A stretch of DNA of 13,352 nt from JBAYVY01 sp041674345 (GCA_041674345.1 JBAYVY010000057.1:1-13352); one strand, 5' to 3'; counted from the stretch's first letter, positions 5,284 through 10,822 are shown. A program made the numbers and translations. The notes: a model not told the origin generated them from the sequence alone.

Positions 5284-6312
5284 CATCCGTTCGCGCAAGT
5301 GAACGCCGATCCCCTCCCCCGGTTCCTGCACCACCAGCACGTCCGGCTCCAAATGCTCCAGCAAATCATCATGCGCCGTCGCCGCGATGAAACAGATCGC
5401 GCCCCCGGAAGGGGTGTGCGGGGTGCGGGATGCGCTGTGCGGTTTGCGGCCTGCGGCTTGCGAGGCCGCATTCCCCGCATCCCGCACCCCGCATCCCGCA
5501 TCCCGCACCCCGCACTCCGCATCCCGCACCCCGCACTCCGCATCCCGCAAACCGCAGGACGCAGGACGCAAGCCGCGACTCACCCACTTCCTCACATTCC
5601 GCGCCACCACCTTGGCCGTCACGCGGTCCAGCGTCGAACCGAACTCATCGGCCAGCACGACGGTCAATTGTTCGTCTTCCCGGCGGGGGCAATGAATTGC
5701 CCCCGCCGTCTGCATCTTTTCTTCCCCTTCGTCCCTTCGTCCCTCCGTCCCTTCGTCCCTTTCCGTTTCCGCTTCCGCCATCGCGCACGCCAGCGCGAAC
5801 CGATACCGTTGTCCGTCCGACAACTCGCCGACCTTTCGCAGCATCACGAACGCATCATTGAGTCCGGCCAGCGACAACCACCGCACCGCCTGTTCCAGCG
5901 TCGCGCCGTGCGGTTCGCGTCCGCCGATCACCTCGACGATGGCGCTGTGCGGGTTGCGTCCTGCGGCTTGCGAAATGCGGAATGCGTTGTGCAAGACCGC
6001 ATTTTCCGCATCCCGCACGCCGCACGACGCACCTCGCCATGCGCCGCCGCCAAATTCCACCACCCGCACATCGGCACGTTGGCGCAACTGTTCGCCGATC
6101 AATCGCAGCAGCGTGCTTTTGCCCCCGCCGCTGGCGCCGGTGATGAACACAATGCTTGCGGGGGTGATCGGCAGCGTGATCTGCGGCACGACGGCGATCG
6201 TGCGTTGGCGGCCCACGCCGAGTCCGAACATGGAGGCCACTTCGCACACCCGCCGCGTCGGCTGGACGGCGGTGGTGTACGAACAACTCAACGTCAGTTC
6301 AATGGGTTGCAT
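5269..6312 (-). CDS. ABC-type ATPase, N-terminal half of the COG2401 type (347 aa)
   Basis: Start at ATG 6312 after a strong GGGAGGA site; upstream frame is repeat. Walker A is at 59-67 (GASGGGKST), the ABC signature at 164-168 (LSDGQ, in ELSDGQRYRFALACAMA), Walker B at 217-223 (LTVVLADE, D222/E223), a D-loop-like STLD follows, and the switch histidine is in ATAHDD (H314). No membrane segments, so this is a soluble ABC ATPase rather than a transporter. FGLGVGRQRTIAVVP and ADEFGSTLDR are typical of COG2401. Three repeat-encoded inserts lie between motifs: residues about 91-124, 183-213 and 248-300. The last residues GGAD and the stop come from a palindrome. All catalytic motifs are intact, so the protein may still work. 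Likely partner of the GNAT protein downstream. Confidence 0.87.
   Translation of the reverse strand: MQPIELTLSCSYTTAVQPTRRVCEVASMFGLGVGRQRTIAVVPQITLPITPASIVFITGASGGGKSTLLRLIGEQLRQRADVRVVEFGGGAWRGASCGVRDAENAVLHNAFRISQAAGRNPHSAIVEVIGGREPHGATLEQAVRWLSLAGLNDAFVMLRKVGELSDGQRYRFALACAMAEAETERDEGTEGRRDEGEEKMQTAGAIHCPRREDEQLTVVLADEFGSTLDRVTAKVVARNVRKWVSRGLRPASCGLRDAECGVRDAECGVRDAGCGVRDAGNAASQAAGRKPHSASRTPHTPSGGAICFIAATAHDDLLEHLEPDVLVVQEPGEGIGVHLRERMGGAD
5413..5578. repeat. Large heptad inverted repeat inside the ABC ATPase gene
   Basis: From 5414 to about 5462 the plus strand carries GTGCGGGATGCG-type heptads; from 5465 to 5577 the same heptads run inverted (CCCGCATCCCGCACCCCGCA). The block can fold into a long hairpin. 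On the minus strand it reads as repeats of CGVRDAE and CGVRDAG, about 53 residues between the D-loop and the switch histidine. Confidence 0.9.
5682..5760. repeat. 26-bp palindrome plus CTTCGTCC run inside the ABC ATPase gene
   Basis: 5682-5707 is GGCGGGGGCAAT, loop GA, ATTGCCCCCGCC, the same 26-bp length as the palindromes at 3895 and 5258. A CTTCGTCC run fills about 5724-5760. In frame on the minus strand they read ERDEGTEGRRDEGEE and TAGAIHCPRRED, an insert between the ABC signature and Walker B. Confidence 0.9.
5941..6042. repeat. Second heptad inverted repeat inside the ABC ATPase gene
   Basis: Plus-strand heptads GTGCGGGTTGCG...TGCGGCTTGCG (5946-5992) are followed by inverted heptads CCGCATCCCGCACGCCGCAC (about 6006-6025). 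The stretch is read in frame as GASCGVRDAENAVLHNAFRI and onward, about 34 extra residues between Walker A and the signature motif. The arrangement resembles 5413-5578. Confidence 0.85.
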
Positions 6313-6347
6313 GGTTCGTCCTCCCGTTGATGCGGAATGCGGAATGT

Positions 6348-6418
6348 GGAATGTGGAATGTCGGATGTGACCTTCGGCAGTTCGTCTGTCTATCTTCCCA
6401 TCCGACATTTCACATTCC
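6348..6418. repeat. Inverted repeat in the leader of the ABC-GNAT-ParB-terminase operon
   Basis: GGAATGTGGAATGTCGGATG (6348-6367) pairs with 6399-6418 in 19 of 20 positions. It lies 36-106 bp before the ATPase start codon on the minus strand, so the mRNA leader would carry a 20-bp hairpin. More GGAATGC units extend to 6331. Confidence 0.85.
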
Positions 6419-6500
6419 GGTAGTGGGCCGGTTTGGTTTTTGCTTGTCCAAGAGCTCAACGATGTCCTCTAATTTCCAAAGACGGTCGCTCTCAATATAG
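6410..6500 (-). pseudogene. Possible C-terminal remnant of an IS1-like transposase
   Basis: On the minus strand the frame ending at the TGA 6410-6412 reads ESDRLWKLEDIVELLDKQKP. The DRLWKLEDIVELLD pattern resembles the end of IS1-type transposases (family knowledge; no comparison could be run). Upstream the frame runs into the terminator at 6511-6534, so only about 25 residues look genuine. No terminal inverted repeat was found. Alternative: chance similarity. Confidence 0.35.
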
Positions 6501-6510
6501 ATTGTGAAAT

Positions 6511-6534
6511 AAAAAACCCGCCGTTTGGCGGGTT
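6511..6534 (-). terminator. Rho-independent terminator of the protease operon
   Basis: Stem AACCCGCC (6515-6522) with GGCGGGTT (6527-6534), loop GTTT. On the minus strand it is followed by a run of six T (6516-6511). It ends the three-gene operon starting at 8005. Confidence 0.9.
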
Positions 6535-6559
6535 GGTCGCATTGTCGTGTTGTGAACAA

Positions 6560-6751
6560 TCAAAACACCTTGTGATACACATGGTTTTCGTGTTCTGTCT
6601 GAATGTCCTTTTTTGATCGAATAACCCGCCGCATTGACTCAACGGCCACACGCAACTCGTCGGGTAGGTTTTCAAGCAACCTCTTTGCCGCGCGATCGTT
6701 TGGGGATATCTGTGGTGATATACGTTTTACTTTTTCAGAAATATTTTTCAT
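6560..6751 (-). CDS. Small hypothetical protein (63 aa)
   Basis: The ATG at 6751 follows AAAGGATGTGTC, a good ribosome binding site, giving MKNISEKVKRISPQISPNDR. A TTG further upstream at 6766 is less likely. The protein is charged and probably helical (LLENLPDELRVAVESMRRVI), with no recognised domain. It begins 11 bp after the protease stop codon and ends 26 bp before the terminator, so it is the last gene of that operon and may be a partner or regulator of the protease. Confidence 0.7.
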   Translation of the reverse strand: MKNISEKVKRISPQISPNDRAAKRLLENLPDELRVAVESMRRVIRSKKDIQTEHENHVYHKVF

Positions 6752-6762
6752 GACACATCCTT

Positions 6763-7725
6763 TCAATCTTGTGGCGAAGCCATGAGCAATTCATGAGATG
6801 TTTCAAATAGTTTTGTGGCCCTGCTGCTCGATAGCGTAATGTCCGCTCTTGTGTAATATTCCCATATCTTTTTCCAACATGGATCATCATGGCCACAGAT
6901 TTTTACTTTTAGGCCAAATTCACGCCTAGCGGTATTTCCATCGACCACTCGGCCATGCACCTTAAAGCGGTCAACGGATGCAAGTTCCTTAACCAAGTAG
7001 TCTATTTTCTTATCCTTTTCCCTGGAATTCTTAAACATAAATTCGGATAGCAATTTTCTTGCTACATCTCTTCCGAAATCCATTAGATGTTCGCAATGAG
7101 AAACAAACGCCACATCTAAAGATGCTAGCATTTGCAAAATCGCCGTTGTATCTTCCTTCTTTGAAACAAGGTCTTTGTGGCGTTTTAACAGGTCATCCCT
7201 CGCATCTATAAAAGCTTGTGCGGATATGTATCGCCGGACACCGCCAGACACAACAGGAACCTGCGCATCAATAGGGCCCAATTCGGATGGCGGCCCCATC
7301 AAGATTTCATCAGCACCAAGGGCGATAAGAGTGGCGGCACTTTTTGCCAGATGGGGAATCATAACGCGAAAATGCGTACACTGGGTTCGACACAATGCAA
7401 CAAATTTTTCAACAACCGTTCCATCACCGCCTGGGCTGTGAAGAATCAGGTTGAGTGTATGAACATCGCCAATTTTTCTAAGAACATTACCAAGTATTGG
7501 AATGTCGTCCATACTCAGCGACGCTTTTGATAGATGAGCAACAACACCGCTTGGCGAGTGCCCATCGTTAAAGTCCTTTTTCCCCAAATCCAGCAGCAAC
7601 GCCCTGCGAGTCTGCCGCTGGCTTCTCGCAACATCATGCTCTTGCAAAATGGACGTGTAGCTTACATCGGTTGGGTCAATTGGAACCGATTTCGTACCGA
7701 CTTCATTCACTGTTTCCTCTGGCAT
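6763..7725 (-). CDS. ClpP/SDH-type serine protease (320 aa)
   Basis: The ATG at 7725 is preceded by TTTTGGGGGTAGC and is preferred over the upstream in-frame start at 7800, which would overlap the previous gene. The core is a ClpP/crotonase fold of the serine dehydrogenase proteinase type (PF01972-like): LNLILHSPGGDG (91-102, oxyanion strand), then IPHLAKSAATLIALGADEI (123-141) with S129 as probable nucleophile, then MGPPSELGPIDAQ (143-155). No signal peptide or membrane helix, so a cytoplasmic enzyme is likely. The C-terminal 120 residues are charged and may bind partners. It lies between an 82-aa basic protein and a 63-aa protein in one operon. Base composition is visibly lower in GC than the flanking phage-like genes, suggesting separate acquisition. 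Substrate unknown. Confidence 0.85.
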   Translation of the reverse strand: MPEETVNEVGTKSVPIDPTDVSYTSILQEHDVARSQRQTRRALLLDLGKKDFNDGHSPSGVVAHLSKASLSMDDIPILGNVLRKIGDVHTLNLILHSPGGDGTVVEKFVALCRTQCTHFRVMIPHLAKSAATLIALGADEILMGPPSELGPIDAQVPVVSGGVRRYISAQAFIDARDDLLKRHKDLVSKKEDTTAILQMLASLDVAFVSHCEHLMDFGRDVARKLLSEFMFKNSREKDKKIDYLVKELASVDRFKVHGRVVDGNTARREFGLKVKICGHDDPCWKKIWEYYTRADITLSSSRATKLFETSHELLMASPQD

Positions 7726-7756
7726 TGCTACCCCCAAAACTAAGGCGTGATGAAAA

Positions 7757-8005
7757 TTATTCGTGTGCAGACCAACGAATGTTGGCTGCACGTTTTGCAA
7801 TTTCAGAACGCTGCTTCGCGCTTAATTTTGCAGCGCGGGCTTTGCCTCCCTTTAGGCCGCCCAATCTCCCAAGCGTAACGGCTGCTACATTCTTCCCCTC
7901 TTCGCTTGTCAGAAGTTCGATCCGGCTCTCCGCTGTCGATGCTTCCACAATGGCCTTGGCAAGCTGGGTCATGTCTTTCTTGCTTATGCTTGAGCGGTTT
8001 GGCAT
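7757..8005 (-). CDS. Small basic GGK-repeat protein (82 aa)
   Basis: Start taken as the ATG at 8005 (MPNRSSISKKDMTQLAKAIV). The frame stays open to 8125 but that part has only a TTG start and crosses a hairpin at 8068-8095. The C-terminal half contains LGRLGGLKGGKARAAKLSA and KQRSEIAKRAANIRW, a Gly-Lys-Ala motif found in many small bacterial proteins and similar in style to histone-H1-like tails; DNA or RNA binding is inferred. It is the first gene of the operon with the protease, 31 bp upstream of it. An inverted repeat covers its start codon. It could be an antitoxin-like or regulatory partner; evidence for this is context only. Confidence 0.75.
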   Translation of the reverse strand: MPNRSSISKKDMTQLAKAIVEASTAESRIELLTSEEGKNVAAVTLGRLGGLKGGKARAAKLSAKQRSEIAKRAANIRWSAHE

Positions 8006-8039
8006 ATCGGTAGGATATGCCAACTCTCCGCCAAAATCA
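8001..8039 (-). promoter_or_regulatory. Possible leaderless promoter and operator at the protease-operon start
   Basis: On the minus strand TTGATT, a 17-nt spacer and TATCCT are followed after only 6 nt by the ATG at 8005, so transcription could begin at or next to the start codon. GGCATATC (8001-8008) and GATATGCC (8014-8021) form a perfect 8-bp inverted repeat with a 5-nt spacer over the -10 and the start codon. A promoter upstream of 8125 cannot be excluded. Confidence 0.45.
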
Positions 8040-8067
8040 ATACCCCCGTCTTTATTGGGAAATAAGA

Positions 8068-8095
8068 CCCCACCTCCGCCAAGAGGCGGGGTCTG
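8068..8095. terminator. GC-rich hairpin with T-rich flank, possible minus-strand terminator
   Basis: GACCCC (8068-8073) pairs with GGGGTC (8090-8095), and CCTC with GAGG inside, with one A-C mismatch. On the minus strand it is followed by TTATTTCCC, a weak T-rich tail. It lies 63 bp before the start codon at 8005, so it could end an upstream transcript or act as an attenuator. Confidence 0.45.
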
Positions 8096-8118
8096 AATTA
8101 TTAAGCGACCGTCTTTAC

Positions 8119-8148
8119 TTGTCAAAGATACCGAGTTAGTCTGATAAT
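8119..8148 (+). promoter_or_regulatory. Plus-strand promoter
   Basis: TTGTCA (8119-8124), an 18-nt spacer and GATAAT (8143-8148), each five of six to consensus. It points at a short open frame at 8187. Confidence 0.5.
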
Positions 8149-8186
8149 CCGTTCTGGGCTATCACTTCAACCAAAGGGGATTCATC

Positions 8187-8291
8187 ATGCACGGTAACTG
8201 TCCCCAATGCGGAACTATCATCACATATGGCACATTGAACATCCCTCATCGTTCCTTGGCCAATTCCGCGGCGATCAGTCCGCGCACGAAT
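8187..8291 (+). pseudogene. Start of a small zinc-ribbon-like protein, truncated
   Basis: ATG at 8187 with AAAGGGG seven bases upstream and a good promoter at 8119-8148. It begins MHGNCPQCGTIITYGTLNI, with a CPQC zinc-knuckle half as found at the N-terminus of small zinc-ribbon proteins. From about 8246 the frame runs antisense to the end of the HTH gene and soon stops, and no second CXXC follows. It looks like the surviving 5' end of a gene cut at the boundary with the HTH gene. A real 34-aa peptide is the alternative. Confidence 0.35.
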
Positions 8292-8680
8292 TGAATCTGC
8301 TGTCGCACGTCGTGCAGTGTCAGTCCCCGTTCCTCGGCGATCTGTCGAAACGTCAGACCGCGAATGTAGTGCGCCACCGCGACCAAGCCGATGGCCTGTT
8401 CCCACCGGCCGTGGCGTCGCATCACCACCAGGACGCGCGGATCGGTCAGCCGGCGAACCAGTTGGCGAATGCGGCGCTGAATGGTGCGCGGGCTGACCTG
8501 AAGCATGGCGGCCAGTTCGCGTGCCCTGCCTCCCCGGCCGAACACCTGTTCGAGCAGCGCCCGGTCGCCCGGTTCCAGCCACTCGCTTCGCCTCAGAACC
8601 ACCTCCGCCAGTTCCTGCCGCTGGGCCTGATGGAGGGCGTAATGCTGAGGCGCTTCCGCTACATGTCCTGCCAAGATCAT
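8246..8680 (-). CDS. HTH / sigma-region-4-like DNA-binding protein (144 aa)
   Basis: Start ATG 8680 with AAAGGA eight bases upstream. Two helix-turn-helix-like segments are visible: residues about 52-76 (RARELAAMLQVSPRTIQRRI) and 108-134 (RGLTFRQIAEERGLTLHDVR). The stretch EPGDRALLEQVFGRGGRARE before the first resembles region 4 of sigma factors; region 2 is absent, so it is probably a regulator rather than a full sigma factor. It has its own consensus promoter at 8762-8789, with the same operator layout as the repressor/methyltransferase control region at 10665-10704. It is therefore probably under control of the S24 repressor at 10823. Function in activating other island genes is inference. 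Confidence 0.8.
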   Translation of the reverse strand: MILAGHVAEAPQHYALHQAQRQELAEVVLRRSEWLEPGDRALLEQVFGRGGRARELAAMLQVSPRTIQRRIRQLVRRLTDPRVLVVMRRHGRWEQAIGLVAVAHYIRGLTFRQIAEERGLTLHDVRQQIQFVRGLIAAELAKER

Positions 8681-8751
8681 GGTTTGTGTCCTTTCATCCG
8701 TCGGATGCCGGTGCGGGGGAGCGCCGATCCGACTGTTCAGAGGTTTTTGAA

Positions 8752-8791
8752 CTTGACAACGATTATACCGTACAAAACCCGACCGTCAAGT
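8752..8791 (-). promoter_or_regulatory. Promoter and operator of the HTH gene
   Basis: On the minus strand TTGACG (8789-8784), 16-nt spacer, TATAAT (8767-8762). CTTGAC (8752-8757), ATACCGTACA (8765-8774) and GTCAAGT (8785-8791) repeat exactly, with the same spacings of 7 and 10 nt, the control region at 10665-10704. The ATACCGTACA core overlaps the -10 box, fitting repression. Confidence 0.85.
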
Positions 8792-8833
8792 AGGAATCCG
8801 AAAAAATTTTCGCCCCGCCGAGCCGCCTTCTTT

Positions 8834-9049
8834 TCAAAACAACGATTCCCCCTCTTCCCTTGCTTCCGGGGGCGCCTTCGGCGCCTTCTTGAACGTCCGC
8901 AACTCCCGCCACCTCGGTACGTCCAATTTCTTCCCGTTCAATAATTCCTCAATCGTCAACAACTGCAACTTCGCATGTTGCGTCCGCCCCGGCGAAACAT
9001 AAAACCCCGCGCTCGCCGCCATTTTTCGCATCGGCTCGGTCGTCTGGTC
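8834..9049 (-). pseudogene. C-terminal remnant of a DNA adenine methyltransferase
   Basis: The frame ending at the stop 8834-8836 reads TEPMRKMAASAGFY, LQLLTIEELLNGKKLDVPRW and TFKKAPKAPPEAREEGESLF. This matches the usual C-terminal tail of phage and planctomycete site-specific adenine methyltransferases as I know the family (SAGFY, LQ.LTI.ELL.GK, TFKKAP). The frame begins at the stop codon of the DUF1828 gene, where the methyltransferase homology breaks off. The matching N-terminal part is at 10371-10559. The catalytic middle is missing, so the protein cannot be active. Confidence 0.75.
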
Positions 9050-9817
9050 TCACGCAGCAAGTTTGTCTCTTGCTGTCTCTCTCTCGCTCCATACGACGGG
9101 CTCAATTTCGTAATTACGCAATGCGTCAAGGACGGCAGGTGATACCCGTTGTTCTTGGTCATTTAGAAATGCAAAGGCACACGAATCGGGCGATCTGACC
9201 TCTCTCGTATCAATCCACTTCAATACCGCCGCTTCCGCCGTTTCTTTGCTGGGCCGTGTGATGGTTTGAAGAATCCGTTCCGGTTGCTTGCGAGATTTGG
9301 GAATCACGAAATCAAAAAGATGGTCATAACCCATTTTCCCGGTGAATTTCACGTTGGGCGTGTACCGAATATCGCTGATGTCAAGCCATTGAACGACATC
9401 CTCATAAAACAGACTAGCGACCATCGGAACCGCCAGATAGAACAAATCATTGACTGCCAGCATGGCTTGCACCAAATTGTGCTTGCGGGGAGCGAATGTT
9501 TCTGGCGTTGCGGAGACTTCGAGCCGCCCTTCTTTTTCGGCGATTCCAAAGCCGGCCAATGTCATCTTCAAGAGTGCCTGGCGCTTCGGGCTGTCCAGTT
9601 TACATCCACTGAGCATTAAGTCATTGATGGTGTACCCGTCATCCGTCATGGTAATGCTGTCGCCCTGCTTCTTTGCATAGACTTGCAGGTAATCGTTGTG
9701 ACGATCCAGATAGGGGGTGGTGACTTCAACCCACTCGCTGCCGATTTCGCGCAGCTTTGTGCGGTCCTTTAACCAGTCCACATAATCGTCAAGCAGGTTT
9801 TGTACTTCGCTAATCAT
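9050..9817 (-). CDS. DUF1828-DUF1829 domain protein (255 aa)
   Basis: ATG 9817 overlaps the stop of the upstream DUF6978 reading frame (ATGA), so the two were translationally coupled. Residues about 30-120 fit DUF1828 (VTTPYLDRHNDYLQVYAKKQ, then SITMTDDGYTINDLMLSG) and residues about 155-245 fit DUF1829 (DISDIRYTPNVKFTGKMGYD, then FDFVIPKSRKQPERILQTI). These domains occur together and often next to DUF6978 genes. The pair has features of a small mobile two-gene module, possibly toxin-antitoxin or defence related; that role is not established here. The gene appears intact although its partner is broken. Its promoter is not visible: it probably depended on the upstream gene. Confidence 0.85.
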   Translation of the reverse strand: MISEVQNLLDDYVDWLKDRTKLREIGSEWVEVTTPYLDRHNDYLQVYAKKQGDSITMTDDGYTINDLMLSGCKLDSPKRQALLKMTLAGFGIAEKEGRLEVSATPETFAPRKHNLVQAMLAVNDLFYLAVPMVASLFYEDVVQWLDISDIRYTPNVKFTGKMGYDHLFDFVIPKSRKQPERILQTITRPSKETAEAAVLKWIDTREVRSPDSCAFAFLNDQEQRVSPAVLDALRNYEIEPVVWSERETARDKLAA

Positions 9818-10355
9818 GGGAATAGTCCGGGACGAATTATCGGGGGTTCGACGACATTACAGTACCGCATAAAATCCTCAAGCACCCTCTGCAAATCATT
9901 CATGTCGGAAAAATTATCCGCGGGTACCGGCATCGCCCACTTGTCTCCATATCCTTCACGATAGACATGTGGGGCCTCTGAAAAACCGGGCATTGATCCC
10001 CGGCAAGGCCCTAAGAAGGGCCATGCCGGGGCTTGTTGGCAGGTTTTTCAGAGGCCCCATGTAAGTGCGGAGAACCAATTTCCTGTCCATCAGGATTCCG
10101 ATGGGGTTTGCCACCGAAATCCAAACGCAACAGCACGACTACCTGTTTGGCGCGATTCTGATATGTGCCCTTTTGCAGATCAAGCCGGGCGCGGTGAATA
10201 TCGAGCAAGAATGATTCCCTGCGATCTTCCGACAGGAGCGGGATGACAATCGACCCCCCATGCAGGGGATACTCCCACTCCGTATCGGATGCTCGAATCT
10301 TATTACATGCAAGCAGTTCGTCGGCTTCTTGCTGGGTAATGTCACTATCGGCCAT
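9814..10355 (-). pseudogene. DUF6978-type gene interrupted by a MITE
   Basis: Start ATG 10355 (MADSDITQQEADELLACNKI) with GGGGAC upstream. The first part runs normally to GQEIGSPHLH, where an 88-bp element (9971-10058) is inserted. In the current sequence the frame continues into the element and stops at 10011 after 114 codons. Removing the element and one copy of its 4-bp duplication joins the frame exactly: SPHLH continues as VYREGYGDKWAMPVPADNF, then EDFMRYCNVVEPP, ending at the TGA 9814-9816 that overlaps the DUF1828 start. The rejoined protein of about 149 residues fits DUF6978 (HRNPDG, PHLHVYREGYGDKWA). The gene is inactivated unless the element excises precisely. Confidence 0.88.
9971..10058. 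mobile_element. 88-bp MITE with 17-bp terminal inverted repeats and 4-bp target duplication
   Basis: The ends GGGGCCTCTGAAAAACC (9971-9987) and GGTTTTTCAGAGGCCCC (10042-10058) are perfect inverted repeats, flanked on both sides by ATGT (9967-9970, 10059-10062). The interior forms its own hairpin, CCCCGGCA...GGCCCT, loop, AGGGCC...TGCCGGGG. There is no coding capacity. A transposase supplied elsewhere must have moved it; a 4-bp duplication is found in several IS families (for example IS1380, IS701), but the parent family is not identified. Confidence 0.93.
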
Positions 10356-10370
10356 ATGAATTCGTCCCCA

Positions 10371-10559
10371 TCATATTCTTGTTGGAGCAATCGCCGCGGC
10401 GCGCGAGCCGTCCTGTTCGGCGAACAGCACGTTGTAATCCGCATTGCTGTTGAACGGCGGGTCGAGGTAGATCAAATCCACCGACTCATCCGCGACGTGC
10501 CTGCGCAGAATGTCGAGATTGTCCCCGTAATACAACGTGTTGCCCGGTGCTTTGCTCAT
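10371..10559 (-). pseudogene. N-terminal remnant of a DNA adenine methyltransferase
   Basis: From ATG 10559 the frame reads MSKAPGNTLYYGDNLDILRR, then SVDLIYLDPPFNSNADYNVL, then FAEQDGSRAAA. This is the start of a beta-type adenine methyltransferase with the catalytic DPPF motif (residues 35-38). Homology stops at about 10390 and the frame ends 6 codons later. The C-terminal part lies 1.3 kb downstream at 8834-9049, so the two ends flank the DUF6978-DUF1828 pair that replaced the middle. It keeps its own promoter at 10675-10702 and may still be transcribed together with the inserted genes. Confidence 0.8.
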
Positions 10560-10664
10560 TTGTGAATCATACTCCTGCCGTTGATCTACCGAAACCCCCA
10601 TATCGAGTGGCACGTCCCTCCCACATCGAATCCGCGAAGGTCGTCCGGGCTGGATGGGTTTTGT

Positions 10665-10704
10665 CTTGACTTGCAGGATACCGTACATTACACTAACGTC
10701 AAGT
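10665..10704. promoter_or_regulatory. Divergent promoter and shared operator between repressor and methyltransferase
   Basis: Plus strand: TTGACT (10666-10671), 17-nt spacer, TACACT (10689-10694), pointing at the repressor. Minus strand: TTGACG (10702-10697), 16-nt spacer, TATCCT (10680-10675), pointing at the methyltransferase. Both overlap ATACCGTACA (10678-10687). The order and spacing of CTTGAC, ATACCGTACA and GTCAAGT are identical to 8752-8791. Confidence 0.85.
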
Positions 10705-10719
10705 GGAAAATCATGGGAC

Positions 10720-10797
10720 GCGCCGTGCGGGATGCGATGTGCGGTTTGCGGTTTAGCCGCTTGCGGCTGAGTACGCCCCCCGCATTCCGCACGGCGC
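10720..10797. repeat. 17-bp inverted repeat in the leader of the repressor gene
   Basis: GCGCCGTGCGGGATGCG (10720-10736) pairs with CGCATTCCGCACGGCGC (10781-10797), 16 of 17 plus one wobble. A smaller hairpin AGCCGCTTGCGGCT (10755-10768), identical to 4403-4416, sits in the loop. It ends 25 bp before the repressor ATG, so the mRNA leader is highly structured. The heptads inside match those in the ABC ATPase gene. Confidence 0.88.
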
Positions 10798-10822
10798 ATG
10801 CCCCGCAACTGGAACTCCCCTC

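Noticed and set aside
5413..5578. CRISPR array or VNTR surface protein
   Set aside because: Heptads are degenerate, run in both orientations and lie inside an ABC ATPase.
4127..6330. Long plus-strand open frames (381 and 364 codons) opposite the GNAT and ABC genes
   Set aside because: They are antisense to genes with clear catalytic motifs and consist of Pro/Arg/His-rich low-complexity sequence typical of GC-rich shadow frames.
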